A stretch of DNA of 64,000 nt from Cellulomonas denverensis (GCF_012396125.1 NZ_JAAXOX010000003.1:372001-436000), one strand, 5' to 3'. Shown: positions 17,962 through 27,265, numbered from the stretch's first letter. Notes: generated by a model not told the origin, from the sequence alone. Made by a program: numbers and translations.

Positions 17962-20565
17962 TCAGTGCTCGATGTAGCGCCCGTCCGCGGCCTGGGCCGC
18001 CAGCGCGCGGGCCACCCCGTCCCGGCTCTCCGCCACCAGCCGGCGCAGCGCCGGGGCGGCGTCCGGGTGAGCGGCCAGCCAGGCGTCGGTGGCGCCGAGC
18101 ACGTCCACCGACGGGTCGTCGGCCAGCAGGGTCGGGAACAGGCCGACCACGATGTTCTGCGCCATCTCGTTGGTGCGGTCGGACCAGACCGGCTCCAGCG
18201 CCTCGAAGTAGCGGGCCACGTAGTCGCGCAGCAGGCCACGGTCGTGCACCCGGCCGAAGCCGGCGATGGCCGCCGCCTGCAGGGCGTTCGGCAGGGTGTC
18301 CGCCTCGACCACCGCGGACCAGGCGGCCGCCTTCGCCTCGGCGGTCGGGATCGCGGCCCGGGCGTGGGCGGCGGCGCGCTGGCCGGTGGCGGTCGGGTCG
18401 GCGGCCAGCTGGGCGTCGATCTCCTCCGCACCGGCCCGGCCACCGGCGACCAGCCCGGCCAGCAGCTCCCAGCGCAAATCGGTGTCGATGCTCAGCCCGT
18501 CCAGCTTGGTGTCGCCGGCCAGCAGGGCGGCCACCGTGTCCAGCTGCTCCGGGGTGCCGGCCCGGCCGGCGAACGCCTTGACCAGCTGGAGCTGGGTGTC
18601 CGAACCGGCCGGGGCGTCGGCGGCCAGCGCCCACAGGGTGTCCGCGGCGGCCTTCTCGGTGGCGGGACGGTGCTCGGCGGACACGTACAGGTCCAGCGCG
18701 GTGGCGAGCTGGCGCAGCAGCACCAGGACCACGGTGGAGTCGGTCTCGTGCGCGATGTTGCCCAGCACCAGGTCGACGTAGTCCCGGGCCGGGGTCTCGG
18801 CATCCCGGGTGGCGTCCCACACCGCGGCCCAGACCAGGGTCCGGGGCAGCGAGTCGGTGAAGGCGTCCAGGTGGGCCAGGGCGGTGGCCAGCGACCGCTC
18901 GTCCAGCCGGACCTTGGCGTAGGCCAGGTCGTCGTCGTTCAGCAGAAGCAGGTCCGGGCGGCGGGTGCCGACCAGGGCCGGGACCTCGGTCAGCTCGCCG
19001 TCCACGTCCAGCTTGGTGCGCGAGGTGCGCACCAGCTTCCCGTCGACCAGGTCGTAGCCGCCGATCACCAGGCGGTGCGGGCGCTGCACCGGGTGCGCGG
19101 CCGGCACCTCCTGCCGGATCGCCAGCGCGGTGATCGTGCCGTCCTCGCCGGACTCGATCTGCGGGCGCAGCAGCGTGACACCGGACTTCTCCAGCCACAG
19201 CGCCGACCAGGCGGACAGGTCACGGCCGGAGGTTGCCTCCAGCTCGGTCAGCAGGTCGCGCAGCTCGGTGTTCGAGAACTGGTGCGTGCGGAAGTACGTC
19301 CGCACCCCGGCGAAGAACTCCTCCTGGCCGACCCAGGCGACCAGCTGCTTGAGCACCGAGGCGCCCTTGGCGTAGGTGATCCCGTCGAAGTTGACCTCGA
19401 CGTCCTCCAGGTCGCGGATGTCCGCGGCGATCGGGTGCGTGCTGGGCAGCTGGTCCTGCTTGTACGCCCAGGACTTCTCCAGCGAGGAGAACGTGGTCCA
19501 GGCGCTGGTCCACTCGGTGGCCTCGGCGGTCGCCAGGTGCGAGGCGTACTCGGCGAAGGACTCGTTCAGCCACAGGTCGTCCCACCAGCGCATGGTGACC
19601 AGGTCGCCGAACCACATGTGCGCCAGCTCGTGCAGGATCGTCACCGCGCGCCGCTCGACGGTCGCCTCAGGCACCTTGGACCGGAAGACGTAGTTCTCCA
19701 GGAAGGTGACCGCCCCGGCGTTCTCCATCGCCCCGGCGTTGAACTCCGGCACGAACAGCTGGTCGTACTTGGCGAACGGGTACGGGAAGTCGAACAGCTC
19801 CTCGTAGAACCGGAAGCCGGCCCGGGTGATGTCCAGGATGTTCTCGGTGTCCAGGTGGGTGGCCAGCGAGCCGCGGCAGAACACGCCCAGCGGGATCACC
19901 CGGCCGTCGGCGGAGGTCAGCTCGCCGTGCTCGTGGTGGTAGGGGCCGGCCACGATCGCGGTGATGTAGGACGAGATCCGCGGCGTCGGCTCGAAGTGCC
20001 AGGTCGCGGTGCCCTCGTCGGCGCCGCCGTTGCGGTTCACACCACCGGGCACCGGGTCCGGGTCGCCGATCTCCGGGGAGTTGGACACCACCACCCAGTG
20101 CGCGGGGGCGGTCACGGTGAAGGTGAACACCGCCTTGAGGTCGGGCTGCTCGAAGACCGCGAACACCCGGCGGGAGTCGGCGACCTCGAACTGGCTGTAC
20201 AGGTAGACCTCGTCGTCCACCGGGTCGACGAAGCGGTGCAGGCCCTCGCCGGTGTTCATGTAGGCGCAGTCGGCCTCGACCACGACCTCGTTGCGCTCGG
20301 CCAGCCCGTCCAGCCGGATCCGGGAGTCGGCGACCACCTCGGCCACGTCCAGCTCGGTGCCGTTGAGCAGCACACGGCGGACGGTGGGGGCGATCAGGTC
20401 CAGGAACGTCGACTCCCCAGGCCGCGGGCTGGTGAACCGGACGACGGTGGTCGAGCCGAAGGTCTCCGGGCCGGTGGTCAGGTCGAGGGTGACGTCGTAG
20501 GACTCGACGGCGACCACGGCGGCGCGGGCACGGGCCTCGTCGCGGGTCAGGTTCTCAGCGGGCAC
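17962..20565 (-). CDS. pepN: Aminopeptidase N (M1 family)
   Basis: 867 residues, normal for actinobacterial PepN. The exopeptidase motif GAMEN lies near residue 279. The zinc site HELAHMWFGDLVTMRWWDD with the downstream NESFAEY (HExxH-x18-E) lies near 311-335. The C-terminal half is the helical ERAP1-like domain. It removes N-terminal residues from peptides in the cytoplasm and works downstream of Clp and the proteasome. The start is GTG 20565 with AGGAGG at correct spacing. Divergent from the Rv2466c-like gene, with 136 bp between them. Confidence 0.96.
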   Translation of the reverse strand: MPAENLTRDEARARAAVVAVESYDVTLDLTTGPETFGSTTVVRFTSPRPGESTFLDLIAPTVRRVLLNGTELDVAEVVADSRIRLDGLAERNEVVVEADCAYMNTGEGLHRFVDPVDDEVYLYSQFEVADSRRVFAVFEQPDLKAVFTFTVTAPAHWVVVSNSPEIGDPDPVPGGVNRNGGADEGTATWHFEPTPRISSYITAIVAGPYHHEHGELTSADGRVIPLGVFCRGSLATHLDTENILDITRAGFRFYEELFDFPYPFAKYDQLFVPEFNAGAMENAGAVTFLENYVFRSKVPEATVERRAVTILHELAHMWFGDLVTMRWWDDLWLNESFAEYASHLATAEATEWTSAWTTFSSLEKSWAYKQDQLPSTHPIAADIRDLEDVEVNFDGITYAKGASVLKQLVAWVGQEEFFAGVRTYFRTHQFSNTELRDLLTELEATSGRDLSAWSALWLEKSGVTLLRPQIESGEDGTITALAIRQEVPAAHPVQRPHRLVIGGYDLVDGKLVRTSRTKLDVDGELTEVPALVGTRRPDLLLLNDDDLAYAKVRLDERSLATALAHLDAFTDSLPRTLVWAAVWDATRDAETPARDYVDLVLGNIAHETDSTVVLVLLRQLATALDLYVSAEHRPATEKAAADTLWALAADAPAGSDTQLQLVKAFAGRAGTPEQLDTVAALLAGDTKLDGLSIDTDLRWELLAGLVAGGRAGAEEIDAQLAADPTATGQRAAAHARAAIPTAEAKAAAWSAVVEADTLPNALQAAAIAGFGRVHDRGLLRDYVARYFEALEPVWSDRTNEMAQNIVVGLFPTLLADDPSVDVLGATDAWLAAHPDAAPALRRLVAESRDGVARALAAQAADGRYIEH

Positions 20566-20701
20566 GCTGTCCTCCTGTTGTGTGTCGATGCAGCGGGCAT
20601 CCTCCCACGACGTGACACGGGACGGTGCTCTGAGTGCATGATGGTCCGCGGCTCACCCACCCGGGTGGTCTCCCCGCTCGCCCGATCCCCGGAGGCGCCA
20701 C

Positions 20702-21316
20702 GTGACCTCGACCCCCACCGCACCCGTTGTCGACTTCTGGTTCGACCCTGCCTGCCCCTGGGCCTGGATGACGTCGCGGTGGATCACCGAGGTGCAGCGC
20801 CAGCGCGAGATCGACGTGCGCTGGCACGTGATGAGCCTGTCCGTGCTGAACGAGGGCCGTGACCTGCCCGCCGACTACCGCGCGCTGATGGACGACTCCT
20901 GGGCGGCGGTCCGGGTGCTGGTCGCCGCGCAGGAGCTGTACGGCGCCGACCCCAAGCCGCTGTACGACGCCCTGGGCACCCGCCGCCACCCGGGCGGCCG
21001 CACCGACACCCGCGCGATCATCGCCGAGTCGCTGGCCGAGGCCGGCCTGCCCGACTCGCTGCTGGCCTTCACCGACTCCGAGGAGTACGACCCCCAGCTG
21101 CGCGCCTCCACCGCCGAGGCGCTGGCGCTGGTCGGCGACGAGGTCGGCACCCCGGTGGTCGCCCTGGACGGGGTCGGCTTCTTCGGCCCGGTGATCACCC
21201 CCGCGCCGAAGGGCGAGCAGGCGCTGGAGCTGTTCGACGGCCTCGCGATGATCACCCGGGTTCCCGGCTTCTACGAGCTCAAGCGGACCCGCACCCAGGG
21301 TCCGCAGTTCGACTGA
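20702..21316 (+). CDS. Mycothiol-dependent nitroreductase Rv2466c-like (DsbA/thioredoxin fold)
   Basis: 204 residues that follow Rv2466c closely: DFWFDPACPWAWMTSRWI at the N-terminus, HVMSLSVLNEGRD, and the terminal FYELKRTRTQGPQFD. Rv2466c is a mycothiol-dependent reductase with a CPWC motif that activates nitro prodrugs in Mycobacterium tuberculosis. Here the motif is CPWA, so the resolving Cys is replaced by Ala and the protein would have to act by a one-Cys mechanism with mycothiol. The GTG at 20702 has GGAGG 5 nt upstream. The secreted-protein gene follows 13 bp downstream, so they probably share a transcript. Confidence 0.87.
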   Translation: MTSTPTAPVVDFWFDPACPWAWMTSRWITEVQRQREIDVRWHVMSLSVLNEGRDLPADYRALMDDSWAAVRVLVAAQELYGADPKPLYDALGTRRHPGGRTDTRAIIAESLAEAGLPDSLLAFTDSEEYDPQLRASTAEALALVGDEVGTPVVALDGVGFFGPVITPAPKGEQALELFDGLAMITRVPGFYELKRTRTQGPQFD

Positions 21317-21329
21317 GAGGGCGGCGAGC

Positions 21330-21884
21330 ATGGCCGGTGCGCTGGCGGGACTGTCCCGCGGACTGAAGATCTTCCTGGTGGTCGACCTGGTGCTGATCGT
21401 GGCGCTCGGCGTGACCGCGATCCTGGTGCTCGGCGGCGGCTCCGAGCCTGACGACACCGCCACTGGCACTCCCGGCACGACGAGCTCCGGCAGCCCCGCG
21501 GCGACCAGCCCCGCCGAGGGGGAGACCGCCTCGTCGAGTGCCGATCAGCGGTTCGCCTCGCCCACCGGCAACATCGTGTGCGACATGACCGCCGACGGCG
21601 TCACCTGCACCATCGCCAACACCTCGGTGGAGGCACCGCAGATCGACGGCTGCACCGGCGCCGGCACCGGCCACGTGATCACCCTGACCGCCGACGGTGT
21701 GGACGTGCCCTGCACCGACCAGGCGCCCTCCGCCGCGGGCGCCGACGTGGACGTGCTGCAGTACGGCAGCTCCCAGCAGGTGGGGGACTACACCTGCACC
21801 TCCGGGTCCAACGGGATGAGCTGCGTGGACGGGGCCGGGGTGGGCTTCCGGATCGCGACGGCGGAGCGGGTGGAGCTGCCCTGA
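21330..21884 (+). CDS. Single-pass membrane protein with Cys-rich extracellular domain (DUF6636-like)
   Basis: 184 residues. A signal-anchor (about residues 12-35, FLVVDLVLIVALGVTAILVL) is followed by a low-complexity Thr/Ser/Pro/Gly linker to residue ~70. The globular domain beyond begins FASPTGNIVCDM and has six Cys residues spread over 70 residues, probably disulfide-paired outside the cell. The SPTGNIxC opening resembles the small actinobacterial secreted domain DUF6636; no function is known. ATG 21330 has GAGAGGGCGGCG before it. It is convergent with the M13 peptidase gene, 24 bp away. Confidence 0.7.
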   Translation: MAGALAGLSRGLKIFLVVDLVLIVALGVTAILVLGGGSEPDDTATGTPGTTSSGSPAATSPAEGETASSSADQRFASPTGNIVCDMTADGVTCTIANTSVEAPQIDGCTGAGTGHVITLTADGVDVPCTDQAPSAAGADVDVLQYGSSQQVGDYTCTSGSNGMSCVDGAGVGFRIATAERVELP

Positions 21885-21908
21885 GCCGGGCAGCCCCACC
21901 CGGGTTGC

Positions 21909-23861
21909 TCACCAGATGGTGACGCGCTGCTCCGGCGCCAGGTACAGCCCGTCGCCCGGCTGCACGTCGAAGGCGGCGTAGAACTCGTCGATGTTCCGCA
22001 CCACCGCGTTGCAGCGGATCTCGTCCGGGGAGTGCGGGTCGGTGGACAGCCGGCGGATGACCTCCTCGTCGCGGCCCTTGGTCCGCCAGACCCGTGCCCA
22101 GCCGAGGAACACCCGCTGCACACCGGTCAGCCCGTCGATCACCGGGGCGTCGTCCAGCGAGCCGCCCAGCGCGATCCGGTAGGCCTTGAGCGCGATCGAC
22201 AGCCCGCCCAGGTCGCCGATGTTCTCCCCGATGGTCAGGGCGCCGTTCACGTGGTGCGAGCCGTCCAGCTGGCGCGGGGAGAAGCCGTTGTACTGCTCGA
22301 TCAGGGCGGTGGTGCGCTGCTCGAACTCGGCGCGGTCCTGGTCGGTCCACCAGTCGTGCAGCCGGCCCTCGCCGTCGTACTTGGACCCCTGGTCGTCGAA
22401 GCCGTGCCCGATCTCGTGCCCGATCACCGCGCCGATCCCGCCGTAGTTGACCGCGTCGTCGGCGTCGGCGTCGAAGAACGGCGGCTGCAGGATCGCGGCC
22501 GGGAAGACGATCTCGTTCATCCCCGGGTTGTAGTAGGCGTTCACCGTCTGCGGCGTCATGAACCACTCGTCGCGGTCGATCGGCCGGCCGATCTTGCCCA
22601 GCTCGTAGTCCTGCTCGAAGGCGGCCGCGCGGCGGATGTTGCCCAGCAGGTCGTGGGCGTCGATCTCCAGCGCGGCGTAGTCCCGCCACTTGGCCGGGTA
22701 GCCGATCTTGGGGGTGAAGGCGTCCAGCTTGGCCAGCGCGCGCTCGCGGGTCTGCTCGCTCATCCACGGCAGGCCGCTGATCGACTCCCGGTAGGCCTCG
22801 ACCAGATTCGCGACCAGCTGCTCCATCCGCTGCTTGTGCGCCGGCGGGAAGTGCCGCTCGACGTAGACCTTGCCGACCGCCTCGCCGAGCACACCCTGCA
22901 CCAGCGACACCCCGCGCTTCCACCGGTCGCGCAGCTCCTGCGCCCCGGTCAGCGTGCGGCCGTAGAAGTCGAAGTTCGCCTCCACCAGCTCCGCGGACAG
23001 GTACGGCGCCCGGTCGCTGATGGTGTGGTACGCCAGCCAGGACTGCCAGGCCGACACCGGCTCGACGGTCCAGCGGGCGGCCAGCTCGGCCAGGTACGAC
23101 GGCTGGCGCACGATCAGCTGGTCGAAGGAGCCCTCCGGCGCGTGCAGGGCCCGGATCCAGCGCGGCCAGTCGAAGCCGGCGGCGGCGTCGGACAGGTCGG
23201 CCAGCGTGGTCGGGTTGTGGGTGAGGTCGGCGTCCCGGTCCTTGACCACGTCCCAGTGCCCGGCGGCCAGCCCGGTCTCCAGCGCCAGCACCGCACCGGC
23301 CTGCTGCTCGGCGTCCGCCTGGTCGGCCGCCCAGCCACCGAGCAGCAGCATCCGGGCGATGTGCGGCCGGTAGGCGGCCAGCACCGCGGCGTGCTGCTCC
23401 TCGCGGTAGTAGGACTCGTCCGGCAGCCCGAGTCCGGACTGGGTCAGGTGCACCACGTACCGGGTGGGGTCGTCGGCGTCGGTGTCGACGAAGAACCCGG
23501 CCGCGGCGACCGCCCCGGCGCGCTGCAGGGCGCCCAGCACGTCGATCAGGTCCTGGTGGTCGGTGGCGGAGCGGATCAGGTCCAGCTCGGGGGCCAGCGG
23601 GGCGACGCCGGCGGCCTCGACGGCATCGGTGTCCATGAAGGAGGCGTACAGGTCGGCGATCTGGCCGGTCGAGGACTCGGTGATGATGTCCCGGACCTGC
23701 TCCTCCGCCTGGTCGTACAGCGCGCGGAACGACCCGTCCATCGCCCGGTCCGCCGGGATCACGTGGGCGTCGGACCACAGCCCGTTCACGTGGCGGTACA
23801 GGTCGTCCTGCGGTCGGGTGGCGGGGTCCAGGTCGGTCGGGTCGATGCCGGAATGCGTCAT
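21909..23861 (-). CDS. M13 family metallopeptidase (neprilysin/PepO type)
   Basis: 650 residues, the usual bacterial M13 length, with no signal peptide, so probably cytoplasmic. The zinc motif is HEIGHGFDDQGSKYDGEG near residue 487, with the third ligand and proton-donor region in GENIGDLGG near 545. NAYYNPGMNEIVFPAAILQPPFF-like sequence near 440-460 is the substrate-binding block, and the protein ends in the family C-terminus VTIW. M13 enzymes cut oligopeptides up to a few kDa. The ATG at 23861 was chosen because the preceding in-frame sequence is a shadow of rpiB on the other strand. It is divergent from rpiB, with 57 bp between. Confidence 0.94.
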   Translation of the reverse strand: MTHSGIDPTDLDPATRPQDDLYRHVNGLWSDAHVIPADRAMDGSFRALYDQAEEQVRDIITESSTGQIADLYASFMDTDAVEAAGVAPLAPELDLIRSATDHQDLIDVLGALQRAGAVAAAGFFVDTDADDPTRYVVHLTQSGLGLPDESYYREEQHAAVLAAYRPHIARMLLLGGWAADQADAEQQAGAVLALETGLAAGHWDVVKDRDADLTHNPTTLADLSDAAAGFDWPRWIRALHAPEGSFDQLIVRQPSYLAELAARWTVEPVSAWQSWLAYHTISDRAPYLSAELVEANFDFYGRTLTGAQELRDRWKRGVSLVQGVLGEAVGKVYVERHFPPAHKQRMEQLVANLVEAYRESISGLPWMSEQTRERALAKLDAFTPKIGYPAKWRDYAALEIDAHDLLGNIRRAAAFEQDYELGKIGRPIDRDEWFMTPQTVNAYYNPGMNEIVFPAAILQPPFFDADADDAVNYGGIGAVIGHEIGHGFDDQGSKYDGEGRLHDWWTDQDRAEFEQRTTALIEQYNGFSPRQLDGSHHVNGALTIGENIGDLGGLSIALKAYRIALGGSLDDAPVIDGLTGVQRVFLGWARVWRTKGRDEEVIRRLSTDPHSPDEIRCNAVVRNIDEFYAAFDVQPGDGLYLAPEQRVTIW

Positions 23862-23918
23862 GGGGCCAGCGTACGGTCGACCGTCGCGGCGGGGCCGCAG
23901 GTGGTGCAGGATGGCGTC

Positions 23919-24371
23919 ATGCGCATCCACGTCGCCGCTGACCATGCCGGATTCGAGCTCAAGGCCGCGCTCCTGGAACACCTGCGTGCCGCCGGGCACG
24001 AGGTGACCGACCACGGTGCCGCCGAGTACGACGCCCAGGACGACTATCCGCCGGTGTGCTTCGCCGCCGGGGAGGCCGTGGTCGCCGACCCGGGCAGCCT
24101 CGGTGTGGTGATCGGCGGTTCGGGCAACGGCGAGCAGATCGCCGCGAACAAGGTGATCGGGGTGCGGGCCGCGCTGGCCTGGAACACCGACACCGCGCAG
24201 CTGGCCCGCCAGCACAACGACGCGAACGTGGTCGCGATCGGCGCCCGCCAGCACTCGGTGGACCAGGCGATCGAGCTGGTCGACGCCTTCCTGGCCGAGC
24301 CGTTCAGCCAGGACCCGCGCCACCAGCGCCGGATCGACCTGATGTCCGCCTACGAGGCGTCCCGCTCCTGA
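23919..24371 (+). CDS. Ribose/galactose-isomerase (RpiB family)
   Basis: 150 residues. The family opening HVAADHAGFELKAALLEHL, the VIGGSGNGEQIAANKVIGVRAAL block near residue 65 and the NDANVVAIGARQ stretch near 103 are all present. RpiB interconverts ribulose 5-phosphate and ribose 5-phosphate in the pentose phosphate pathway. In place of the usual catalytic Cys in GTGxG the motif reads GGSGNG with Ser, as in other actinobacterial members, which may use a different base or substrate. No strong ribosome-binding site is visible. A 20-bp hairpin follows the stop. Confidence 0.88.
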   Translation: MRIHVAADHAGFELKAALLEHLRAAGHEVTDHGAAEYDAQDDYPPVCFAAGEAVVADPGSLGVVIGGSGNGEQIAANKVIGVRAALAWNTDTAQLARQHNDANVVAIGARQHSVDQAIELVDAFLAEPFSQDPRHQRRIDLMSAYEASRS

Positions 24372-24375
24372 CCTG

Positions 24376-24421
24376 CACGACGATGCCCCCGGTGCGCTGT
24401 GGCACCGGGGGCATCGTCGTG
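24376..24421. terminator. Bidirectional hairpin after rpiB and the Eis-like gene
   Basis: A perfect 20-bp stem (24376-24395 with 24402-24421) with a 6-nt loop lies between the convergent stops at 24371 and 24424. Its outer arm overlaps the tail region of neither coding sequence by more than a few bases. It is one of the strongest terminators in the window. Confidence 0.85.
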
Positions 24422-24423
24422 TC

Positions 24424-25662
24424 TCAGAAGCCCCAGGGCGTGTGCGGGGCGGTGTGCCAGCGCAGCGCCGCGTCCAGTGCCGCGACCGGCTCCGGGTCCT
24501 GCGCCTGGACCAGCCCGGCCCGGACCTGCGCGGCCAGCGACCGGCCGCCGAGCAGCAGCGCGCCCAGCTCCCGCACGTCCAGGGTGAGCTGCGGGGCGTC
24601 GTCGGTGCGGGTGACGGTGGCGTCGCCGCCGGTCACGGTCAGACGCCAAGTGCCGTCGTTGGCCGGCAGCAGCCGGTCCCGCACCGCCAGCACCACGTCG
24701 ACGTCCCGGGCGTAGTCGCGGGCGGCCAGCGCTGCGGGCAGGTCGACCACCCGGACCCAGACGTTGTCGATCAGCAGGGGCTTCACCTTGCGCTGGTCCA
24801 CCAGGAGCTGCGGCAACATGTCGTCCGGTGCGAAGCTCGCGGACACGGTCGAGACCAGGTCCAGGTCCAGCAGGAAGGTCCACAGCCGGTGCGCGGCGGC
24901 CGGGTCCAGCGCGCCGTGCGACCGGACCTTCGCGGTGTACGCCGGGTTGTCGGCCTCGTCCCACTTCTCCTTGCGGGCGACCAGGGCGTAGCCGACCAGC
25001 TCGGTGCCGCGGCGGACGGTCACCAGCCGCAGCGGTTCGGCGCCGTCCCGCCAGGCCGGCGGGTCGACCAGCAGGCTGCGGCGCAGGCCCTCGGTGGAGC
25101 GGTTCACCCAGCCCGGGCGGGCGGACCAGGCGGCGGCCTGCAGGTCGATGATCGCCTGCTCGTGCTGCTCCCGGTCGGCGGTCTCGAACCGGACGGTCAG
25201 CTCGGCCGAACCCGGCACGTCCCGGAGCTTCGCGCCCCGGGGCAGCGTCAGCCGCAGGGTGTCGGCCGCCGACCCGTAGCCGAACCGGCCGTAGATCGCC
25301 GGCTCCGCGGCGAACAGCGCGGACACCGCCTCACCCCGCTCGGCGGAACGGGCCAGGTGGTCGGCGATCATCGCGGTCAGCAGGCCACGGCGCCGGTGGT
25401 CCGGCCGCACCGCCACCCAGGTCAGTCCGGCACACCGGGCGGTGCCGCCGGGCAGGGTCAGCTCGAACGGGAAGGACCCGTGCACCGCCGTCAGTTCGCC
25501 GTCCCGCTGCACCGCTCGGGTGCGGTCGAACGGGATGGAGAAGGTCAGCTGCTTGAGCGTCTCCTCGTCCACGTGCTCGGCGAAGCCGAACTCGTCGACG
25601 GCGCGGAACTCCGCCAGCCGCGACTCGGGCACGGTGATCAGCTGGTACTCGTCGGGAAGCAT
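24424..25662 (-). CDS. Eis-like GNAT N-acetyltransferase
   Basis: 412 residues, the Eis family length: two GNAT domains (about 1-150 and 155-290) followed by an SCP2-like domain. The acetyl-CoA loop is VRPDHRRRGLLTAMI near residue 88 and the catalytic-Tyr segment is AEPAIYGRFGYG near 120. The chain ends in Phe (TPWGF), consistent with the C-terminal carboxylate acting as general base in Eis. Mycobacterial Eis acetylates aminoglycosides and lysine side chains; the natural substrate here is unknown. ATG 25662 starts the conserved N-terminus. Confidence 0.88.
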   Translation of the reverse strand: MLPDEYQLITVPESRLAEFRAVDEFGFAEHVDEETLKQLTFSIPFDRTRAVQRDGELTAVHGSFPFELTLPGGTARCAGLTWVAVRPDHRRRGLLTAMIADHLARSAERGEAVSALFAAEPAIYGRFGYGSAADTLRLTLPRGAKLRDVPGSAELTVRFETADREQHEQAIIDLQAAAWSARPGWVNRSTEGLRRSLLVDPPAWRDGAEPLRLVTVRRGTELVGYALVARKEKWDEADNPAYTAKVRSHGALDPAAAHRLWTFLLDLDLVSTVSASFAPDDMLPQLLVDQRKVKPLLIDNVWVRVVDLPAALAARDYARDVDVVLAVRDRLLPANDGTWRLTVTGGDATVTRTDDAPQLTLDVRELGALLLGGRSLAAQVRAGLVQAQDPEPVAALDAALRWHTAPHTPWGF

Positions 25663-25736
25663 GAGGACATCCTGACGACGACAGGCCGGGCGCGCAGGTC
25701 TTTTCCGGCCGAACCTGTGGATACCCTCTGCGGACC

Positions 25737-26822
25737 ATGCCGCACGACTCCGCTCGCTCGCCGAGCGTCCTCGAGCAGGCCCGCGGGCAGTTGCACCGCT
25801 GGGGCCTCGGTTCGCAGCGCGCGCTGACCGTGGTGCTGGTGGGCCTGACCGGGCTGGTCACGCTCGGCCTGGTGGCCGCCCGGCCGTGGGTGCCGCCCTC
25901 GACCTACATCCTGGTGGAGCTGCTCGGCTCCTTCCTGCTCCGGCTGCGGCCGATGATCCTGCTGTGCGCCGCGATCGTGGTGCAGGTGGTGATGGTGGCG
26001 GTACTGGGCCTGGGGGAGTTCACCCCGGGGACCTGGGTGTTGCAGGGCATCGCGATCGTGGCACTGCTGGCCTTCGCGGCGCACCGGGAACGGCTGGGGC
26101 TGCAGGGCGCGCCGGGGGAGCTGATGCTGGTCGACCTGCGCGACCGGATCGCCGCCCACGGTGAGGTCCCGCCACTGCCGGACGGCTGGTCGGTGGACAC
26201 CACCCTGCGGCCCGCACACGCGGAGGCGTTCTCCGGGGACTTCGTGGTGACCGCGAACCGGCCCGGGCTGTTGGAGCTCGCGCTGGTGGACGTCTCCGGC
26301 AAGGGGCAGGCGGCCGGGGTGCGCAGCCTGCAACTGTCCGGCGCGCTGGCCGGGATGATCGGGTCGCTGCCGGCCCGGGAGTTCCTGCCCGCCGCCAATG
26401 CCTACCTGCTCGGCCGTCGCTGGCCGGAGGGCTTCGCCACCGCCGTGCACCTGACCGTGCACCTGGAGACCGGGCTGTACACCGTCGCGCTGGCCGGGCA
26501 TCTGCCGCCGGTGCACCTGCACGCCGGTTCCGGCCGGGTGGAGCGGCTGCCCCAGCTGCGTGGCCCCGCCCTCGGCGTGATCGACGACCCGGAGTACGTC
26601 ACCGGCACCGGCCGGCTGGCGCCCGGTGACACCCTGATCCTCTACACCGACGGCCTGGTGGAGACCCCCGGCGGTGACCTGGACCTGGGCATCGACCGGC
26701 TGATGGGCGCCGCCGAGGAGTTGCTGGCCACCCGGCGCGGCGGGGCCGAGGACCTGATGCGCGCGGTCAGGGCCCCGGAGGGCGACGACCGGGCGCTGGT
26801 GCTGGTCCGGCGGGCGGGCTGA
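25737..26822 (+). CDS. Membrane SpoIIE-family serine phosphatase
   Basis: 361 residues. Two or three hydrophobic segments occupy residues ~28-115. A PP2C-type SpoIIE domain fills the rest, with metal-binding motifs SGDFVVTA near 165 and LALVDVSGKGQAAG near 180, DTLILYTDGLVE near 302, and a terminal DDRALVLVRR. These phosphatases usually dephosphorylate anti-sigma factor antagonists in partner-switching stress or development pathways. No anti-sigma or antagonist gene is adjacent. The stop overlaps the start of the next gene (TGATG), so the two are translationally coupled. Confidence 0.88.
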   Translation: MPHDSARSPSVLEQARGQLHRWGLGSQRALTVVLVGLTGLVTLGLVAARPWVPPSTYILVELLGSFLLRLRPMILLCAAIVVQVVMVAVLGLGEFTPGTWVLQGIAIVALLAFAAHRERLGLQGAPGELMLVDLRDRIAAHGEVPPLPDGWSVDTTLRPAHAEAFSGDFVVTANRPGLLELALVDVSGKGQAAGVRSLQLSGALAGMIGSLPAREFLPAANAYLLGRRWPEGFATAVHLTVHLETGLYTVALAGHLPPVHLHAGSGRVERLPQLRGPALGVIDDPEYVTGTGRLAPGDTLILYTDGLVETPGGDLDLGIDRLMGAAEELLATRRGGAEDLMRAVRAPEGDDRALVLVRRAG

Positions 26823-27151
26823 TGGACACCGAGTACGCCGAGGCCGTGCGGGCCCTGGTCCGGGAGATCCCGGCCGGCCGCGCGATGACCTACGGGCTGG
26901 TCGCCGAGGTGGTGTCGGACCGGCTGGTGGCCGCCGGTGGCCGGGCCCGCGGTGGGCCGCGGGTGGTGGGCCGGATCATGGCCGACGGCGACGGGGACTG
27001 GCCGTGGTGGCGGGTGGTGAACGCGGCCGGCTCCCCACCGCCGCAGCACGCCACGGTCGCCCTGGACCGGTTGCGCGCCGAAGGGACGCCGCTCACCGCG
27101 GACGGCACCCGGGTCGCGCTGCGCCGGGCGGTCTGGTTCCCGGCCGACTGA
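26822..27151 (+). CDS. Alkyltransferase-like protein (MGMT DNA-binding domain without the active Cys)
   Basis: 109 residues matching the C-terminal DNA-binding domain of O6-alkylguanine-DNA alkyltransferase: IPAGRAMTYGLVAEVV helix-turn-helix near residue 16 and RVVGRIM near 48. The acceptor motif PCHRV is replaced by WPWWRVV, so no methyl transfer is possible. ATL proteins of this kind bind O6-alkylguanine and flag it for nucleotide excision repair. Trp-Trp in place of Cys-His differs from the common PWHR form. ATG 26822 overlaps the phosphatase stop by one base. Confidence 0.87.
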   Translation: MDTEYAEAVRALVREIPAGRAMTYGLVAEVVSDRLVAAGGRARGGPRVVGRIMADGDGDWPWWRVVNAAGSPPPQHATVALDRLRAEGTPLTADGTRVALRRAVWFPAD

Positions 27152-27159
27152 CCCGGCCC

Positions 27160-27221
27160 AGCTCCCCGGCCCCGGCCCTCCGAGCTCCCCGGCCCCGGCA
27201 CCCCCAAGCTCCCCGGCCCCG
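27160..27221. repeat. C-rich tandem repeat, three units
   Basis: AGCTCCCCGGCCCCG occurs at 27160, 27183 and 27207, giving a 23-24 bp period with degenerate interiors. It lies just after the alkyltransferase-like gene and 45 bp before palindrome B. Confidence 0.75.
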
Positions 27222-27265
27222 CCCCGACTCCCACCACGCCGCCGCCGACCCCCCGCGCCGCCGTT

